Of a stretch of 64,000 nucleotides of DNA, positions 61,888 to 64,000 are shown piece by piece. This DNA comes from Paenibacillus dendrobii. GTDB lineage: Bacteria > Bacillota > Bacilli > Paenibacillales > Paenibacillaceae. The notes beneath the pieces are model-generated. The model worked only from the letters and a program-made list of their open reading frames with translations, did no database searches and was not told where the DNA came from. The position numbers and the translations under genes are program-made. Each line of letters begins with the position of its first letter. The first letter of the stretch is position 1. Where the stretch lies: assembly GCF_009807035.1 (NCBI RefSeq), contig NZ_WUBI01000001.1, forward strand, positions 682,001 to 746,000, in the 5' to 3' direction.

Positions 61888-61918
61888 ATTATACAACTTG
61901 GAGCCGACTCCAAGTCAA
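61888..61918 (-). promoter_or_regulatory. MerR autoregulatory promoter with 19-bp spacer and operator
   Basis: On the minus strand: TTGACT (61918-61913), a 19-bp spacer, TATAAT (61893-61888). The spacer and flank hold the palindrome ACTTGGAGCCGACTCCAAGT (61896-61915), with 8-bp exact arms. Confidence 0.8.
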
Positions 61919-61967
61919 ACTTACTCTTCCATAACCCTCGTAGAGCAACTCTTTTATTTTTTGTCCC

Positions 61968-61998
61968 TTGACTTGGATTCGACACCAACTTTTATTAT
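61968..61998 (+). promoter_or_regulatory. MerR-dependent promoter of the Old Yellow Enzyme gene
   Basis: TTGACT (61968-61973), a 19-bp spacer, TATTAT (61993-61998). The spacer begins TTGGATTCGACACCAA, the same dyad as in the divergent MerR promoter but weaker in one arm. Confidence 0.75.
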
Positions 61999-62040
61999 AG
62001 GTTCTGAGAGGGAGAGAATCCCGACCATATGAAGGAGGAG

Positions 62041-62064
62041 ATGTACATGGAGCTCGACGAGTGA
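62041..62064 (+). other. Mini-ORF with strong ribosome binding site in the leader of the oxidoreductase gene
   Basis: GAAGGAGGAG (62031-62040) is followed by ATGTACATGGAGCTCGACGA and a stop, giving at most seven codons (MYMELDE). It lies between the MerR promoter and the gene at 62110. It could be a leader peptide or the decayed start of a lost gene. Confidence 0.3.
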
Positions 62065-62109
62065 ATTCAGTGCACCAACAAATAAAGCTAACTAAAGGAG
62101 CAGTCATCT

Positions 62110-63243
62110 ATGAACCCTAAATATCAACCTCTAATGGAGTCGTTTCATTTCAAGAATGGTATGGAAGTAAAGAATCGCATTGTTCATGCGCCAATGACGA
62201 TATCTTATTCTCAGCAAGACGGTACGATATCGGATGAGTTAAACACATATTACGAGAGACATTCGAATGGTGTTGGAATGGCTATCACGGGGAGTACCAT
62301 AGTCACACCAAATGGCAGGGTATTTGGCGGTGAATTGGCGGCTGATCATGATGATAAGATCCCGAGTCTGCAACGCCTGGCAACAACAATTAAGAAAAGT
62401 GGGGCAAAAGCCATTCTGCAAATCTTTCATGGCGGTCGCGAAAGTTCGACCGAACGGGTACCGAACCATGAGATCGTGAGTGCGAGTGCGGTTGCAAAAG
62501 AAGGATCGGGTGTAATCCCTCGAGCACTCGAAGAGAAGGAAATTGTGGAGATCATTCGTGCGTTTGGCGCTAGCACACGGAGGGCAATCGAGGCTGGTTT
62601 TGACGGGATTGAGATTCACGGGGCGAACCGATTCCTTATTCAACAATTTTTCTCACCGTACACAAATAGGCGCGATGATCGTTGGGGAGGAAATATAGAC
62701 AAACGTATGGCATTTCCACTCGCTGTTGTCGATGAAGTGCAAAAAGTGGTGGCTGACTGTGCCAAACAGCCGTTTCTTGTGGGATATCGGTTATCGCCAG
62801 AAGAAGAATGGACACCCGGTATTACAATGGCCGATACGCTTAAACTGGTGGACGTCCTCGCAAACAAAAATTTGGATTATTTGCATGTCTCTTTAATGGA
62901 CTTTTGGTCTAAGCCTAGACGCGGTGTTGAGGACAATCGCTCTAGAATGGAAATCATTTACGAGCTCGCCCATCAAAGAGTTCCGGTTATCGGTGTAGGT
63001 TCGATCCACACGCCTGACGAGGCTCTAAAAGCGTTACAATCGGGAGTTCCATTTATTGCACTTGGACGAGAACTGATTATCGAACCCGATTGGGTTGAGA
63101 AAATAACGCTAGGTAAGGAAAACGAAATTCGTACTGAACTAACCTTAAAGGATAAAGAACATTTGGGGATAGCGGAAACATTATGGCTGAAAATCATCAA
63201 CACTCCAGGATGGTTCCCTATCGCAGATAAAGTGAAAATTTAA
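62110..63243 (+). CDS. Old Yellow Enzyme-type NADH:flavin oxidoreductase
   Basis: 377-aa FMN-dependent TIM-barrel ene-reductase. It shows MNPKYQPLMESFHFKNGMEVKNRIVHAPMT at the N-terminus (given in part here: KNRIVHAPMT, the FMN phosphate/edge motif), LQIFHGGRES and the strong family signature GIEIHGANRFLIQQFFSPYT with NRRDDRWGG near residues 167-198, and GSIHTPDEALKAL plus FIALGRELIIEPDW near the C-terminus. OYEs reduce electrophilic alkenes, quinones or nitro compounds with NAD(P)H. It is preceded by AAAGGAG and transcribed from the MerR-type promoter at 61968-61998, so it is probably induced by an electrophile. It ends in a clean terminator. Confidence 0.92.
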   Translation: MNPKYQPLMESFHFKNGMEVKNRIVHAPMTISYSQQDGTISDELNTYYERHSNGVGMAITGSTIVTPNGRVFGGELAADHDDKIPSLQRLATTIKKSGAKAILQIFHGGRESSTERVPNHEIVSASAVAKEGSGVIPRALEEKEIVEIIRAFGASTRRAIEAGFDGIEIHGANRFLIQQFFSPYTNRRDDRWGGNIDKRMAFPLAVVDEVQKVVADCAKQPFLVGYRLSPEEEWTPGITMADTLKLVDVLANKNLDYLHVSLMDFWSKPRRGVEDNRSRMEIIYELAHQRVPVIGVGSIHTPDEALKALQSGVPFIALGRELIIEPDWVEKITLGKENEIRTELTLKDKEHLGIAETLWLKIINTPGWFPIADKVKI

Positions 63244-63268
63244 TTGTAACGATCCTTAACAATGCTTT

Positions 63269-63290
63269 AGCGCGCCTTAGGCGCGCTTTT
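63269..63290 (+). terminator. Rho-independent terminator of the oxidoreductase gene
   Basis: A perfect 8-bp GC stem AGCGCGCC/GGCGCGCT with a 3-nt loop, followed by TTTTCTAGTTTCTT. Located 26 nt past the stop codon. From here to 63787 I see only the repeat at 63570-63632. Confidence 0.9.
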
Positions 63291-63569
63291 CTAGTTTCTT
63301 TTGAACAAATCTACCGTTCGTTTAACACATGCAGCTAGTCCTCCGCGGAATTTTCACTCACCTAACATCCTACCACTCTCTACGCTCTCGATTTTTAGTT
63401 CGGGGATTACAAGACACTGCTGCCCCATTTTTTGAGAGCATTCATTCTTTAATCACAACAAGAAGACTTGGTTTCTGTGTTTCACAGTAGCTTTTTACCG
63501 AAATGGCTCAAGCATTATGAATACGGCAATCCCCTATTCCCTGCAGTTCCAATTCCACTTTGGCAGCAC

Positions 63570-63632
63570 AAATGTCGTAAAACAAAAAAAGAGCCTCAGC
63601 TACGCGGCTCTTAAGCTTGTATATTCTTGTCG
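63570..63632. repeat. Dispersed terminator-like repeat, copy 3
   Basis: GTCGTAAAACAAAAAAAGAG, then a stem GAGCC...GGCTC and the tail TGTATATTCTTGTC. Same architecture as copies 1 and 2, with different stem bases that still pair, showing that the hairpin is conserved. About 155 nt past the end of the DedA-like gene on the minus strand. Confidence 0.6.
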
Positions 63633-63787
63633 TCTTCACCCGGGATTATCCCAATAATCTCATCGAGAACTCCCCTGTCTTTACCCTAACCGCACCACAG
63701 CGACAGCACTGCCCTGGCCGTTCAGCCAAGGAGCGCAATCTTCATCATTCTATTGCTAATATTCTAACTTGAATTTCTCTCTACGCC

Positions 63788-64000
63788 TTATTTCATCGTG
63801 TCCGCGGGTTCGGGTGTCACAGCCGCCGAGGCCGTAAAATATGCCTGCAACCTCCGGTTCAACCATAGGGAAGCCGCAATAAATAACGCCACTCCGAGAA
63901 GTTCGACAGGCTGATCGATAAAATCGGACAGATGCGTTCCGATATAGGAAACGCAGAAAACCATGACTCCTTTTCCTAGAGCTACGGCTGCCGCAAAAGA
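63788..64000 (-). CDS. DedA/VTT-domain membrane protein, C-terminal 70 codons (partial)
   Basis: Reads through the right edge; the stop is TAA 63788-63790. The visible part begins SFAAAVALGKGVMVFCVSYI and contains a second hydrophobic helix and a basic LNRRLQAYF stretch, the pattern of the C-terminal end of TVP38/TMEM64 (VTT) proteins. The catalytic-type N-terminal motifs are outside the window, so the family call is provisional. Confidence 0.5.
   Translation of the reverse strand, partial: SFAAAVALGKGVMVFCVSYIGTHLSDFIDQPVELLGVALFIAASLWLNRRLQAYFTASAAVTPEPADTMK

Noticed and set aside
61857..61988. N-terminal extension of the MerR regulator at 61.4-61.9 kb
   Set aside because: It would translate through the -10 and -35 boxes and the operator; ATG 61856 has a strong ribosome binding site and matches the family start.

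Overview
The window looks like a chromosomal segment of a Paenibacillus-like Firmicute. The signs are strong AAGGAGG-type ribosome binding sites, frequent TTG/GTG starts, a class III fructose-1,6-bisphosphatase, an LplB/LplC-type sugar ABC operon with a membrane-bound AraC regulator, DUF3189 and DUF2269 proteins, a heterocycloanthracin/sonorensin-type RiPP locus and a large NRPS-PKS cluster. This assignment is inference; no rRNA or tRNA gene lies in the window.

Layout. (1) 1-5.4 kb: a TetR fragment, a MerR regulator divergent from an NAD-dependent epimerase with a 19-bp-spacer promoter, a DUF3189 gene, fbp, and the 3' remnant of an aminoglycoside-phosphotransferase-like gene. (2) 5.4-12.8 kb, minus strand: a thiazole/oxazole-modified peptide locus with a Cys-rich precursor, a leader-binding ThiF-like protein, a YcaO cyclodehydratase with an N-terminal E1-like domain, and a tandem SagB-type dehydrogenase. 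It is followed by repeat/remnant DNA and an orphan ABC-ATPase-like protein. (3) 13-19 kb: an MFS transporter, a DUF2269/NAD(P)-binding pair with an HxlR regulator and matching operators, an FAD oxidoreductase, and DinB and Rrf2 genes with a decayed Rrf2 copy.

(4) 19.1-49.0 kb, all minus strand and nearly gapless: the centrepiece, an apparently single NRPS/AT-less-PKS operon. Its order of transcription is panD, a 4046-aa NRPS (acyl-AMP ligase-T-C-A-T-C-A-T-C-A-T-partial C), three CPBP-family membrane proteins, a 3420-aa KS-T-C-A-T-C-A-T-C protein, a BtrH-like protein, a type II thioesterase, a discrete malonyltransferase and an M20 peptidase. Reading the A-domain specificity residues by eye gives Ile, Ser, Ser, an unassigned residue (DVAYLGGVCK) and Gly. 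The AT acts in trans on the KS module, and PanD would supply beta-alanine. The assembly line ends in a condensation domain with no thioesterase or reductase domain.

(5) 49.6-64 kb: a family 2 glycosyltransferase; a seven-gene carbohydrate operon (two permeases, a binding lipoprotein, a TIM-barrel isomerase, an EamA transporter, a Gfo/Idh/MocA oxidoreductase and a PIG-L deacetylase) divergent from its probable AraC regulator; then a MerR regulator and an Old Yellow Enzyme gene carrying a matched pair of 19-bp-spacer promoters; and finally the 3' end of a DedA/VTT-type gene. Two families of short dispersed repeats occur in intergenic DNA: a MITE-like element near 1.8 and 12.0 kb, and a terminator-like element near 2.65, 51.0 and 63.6 kb.
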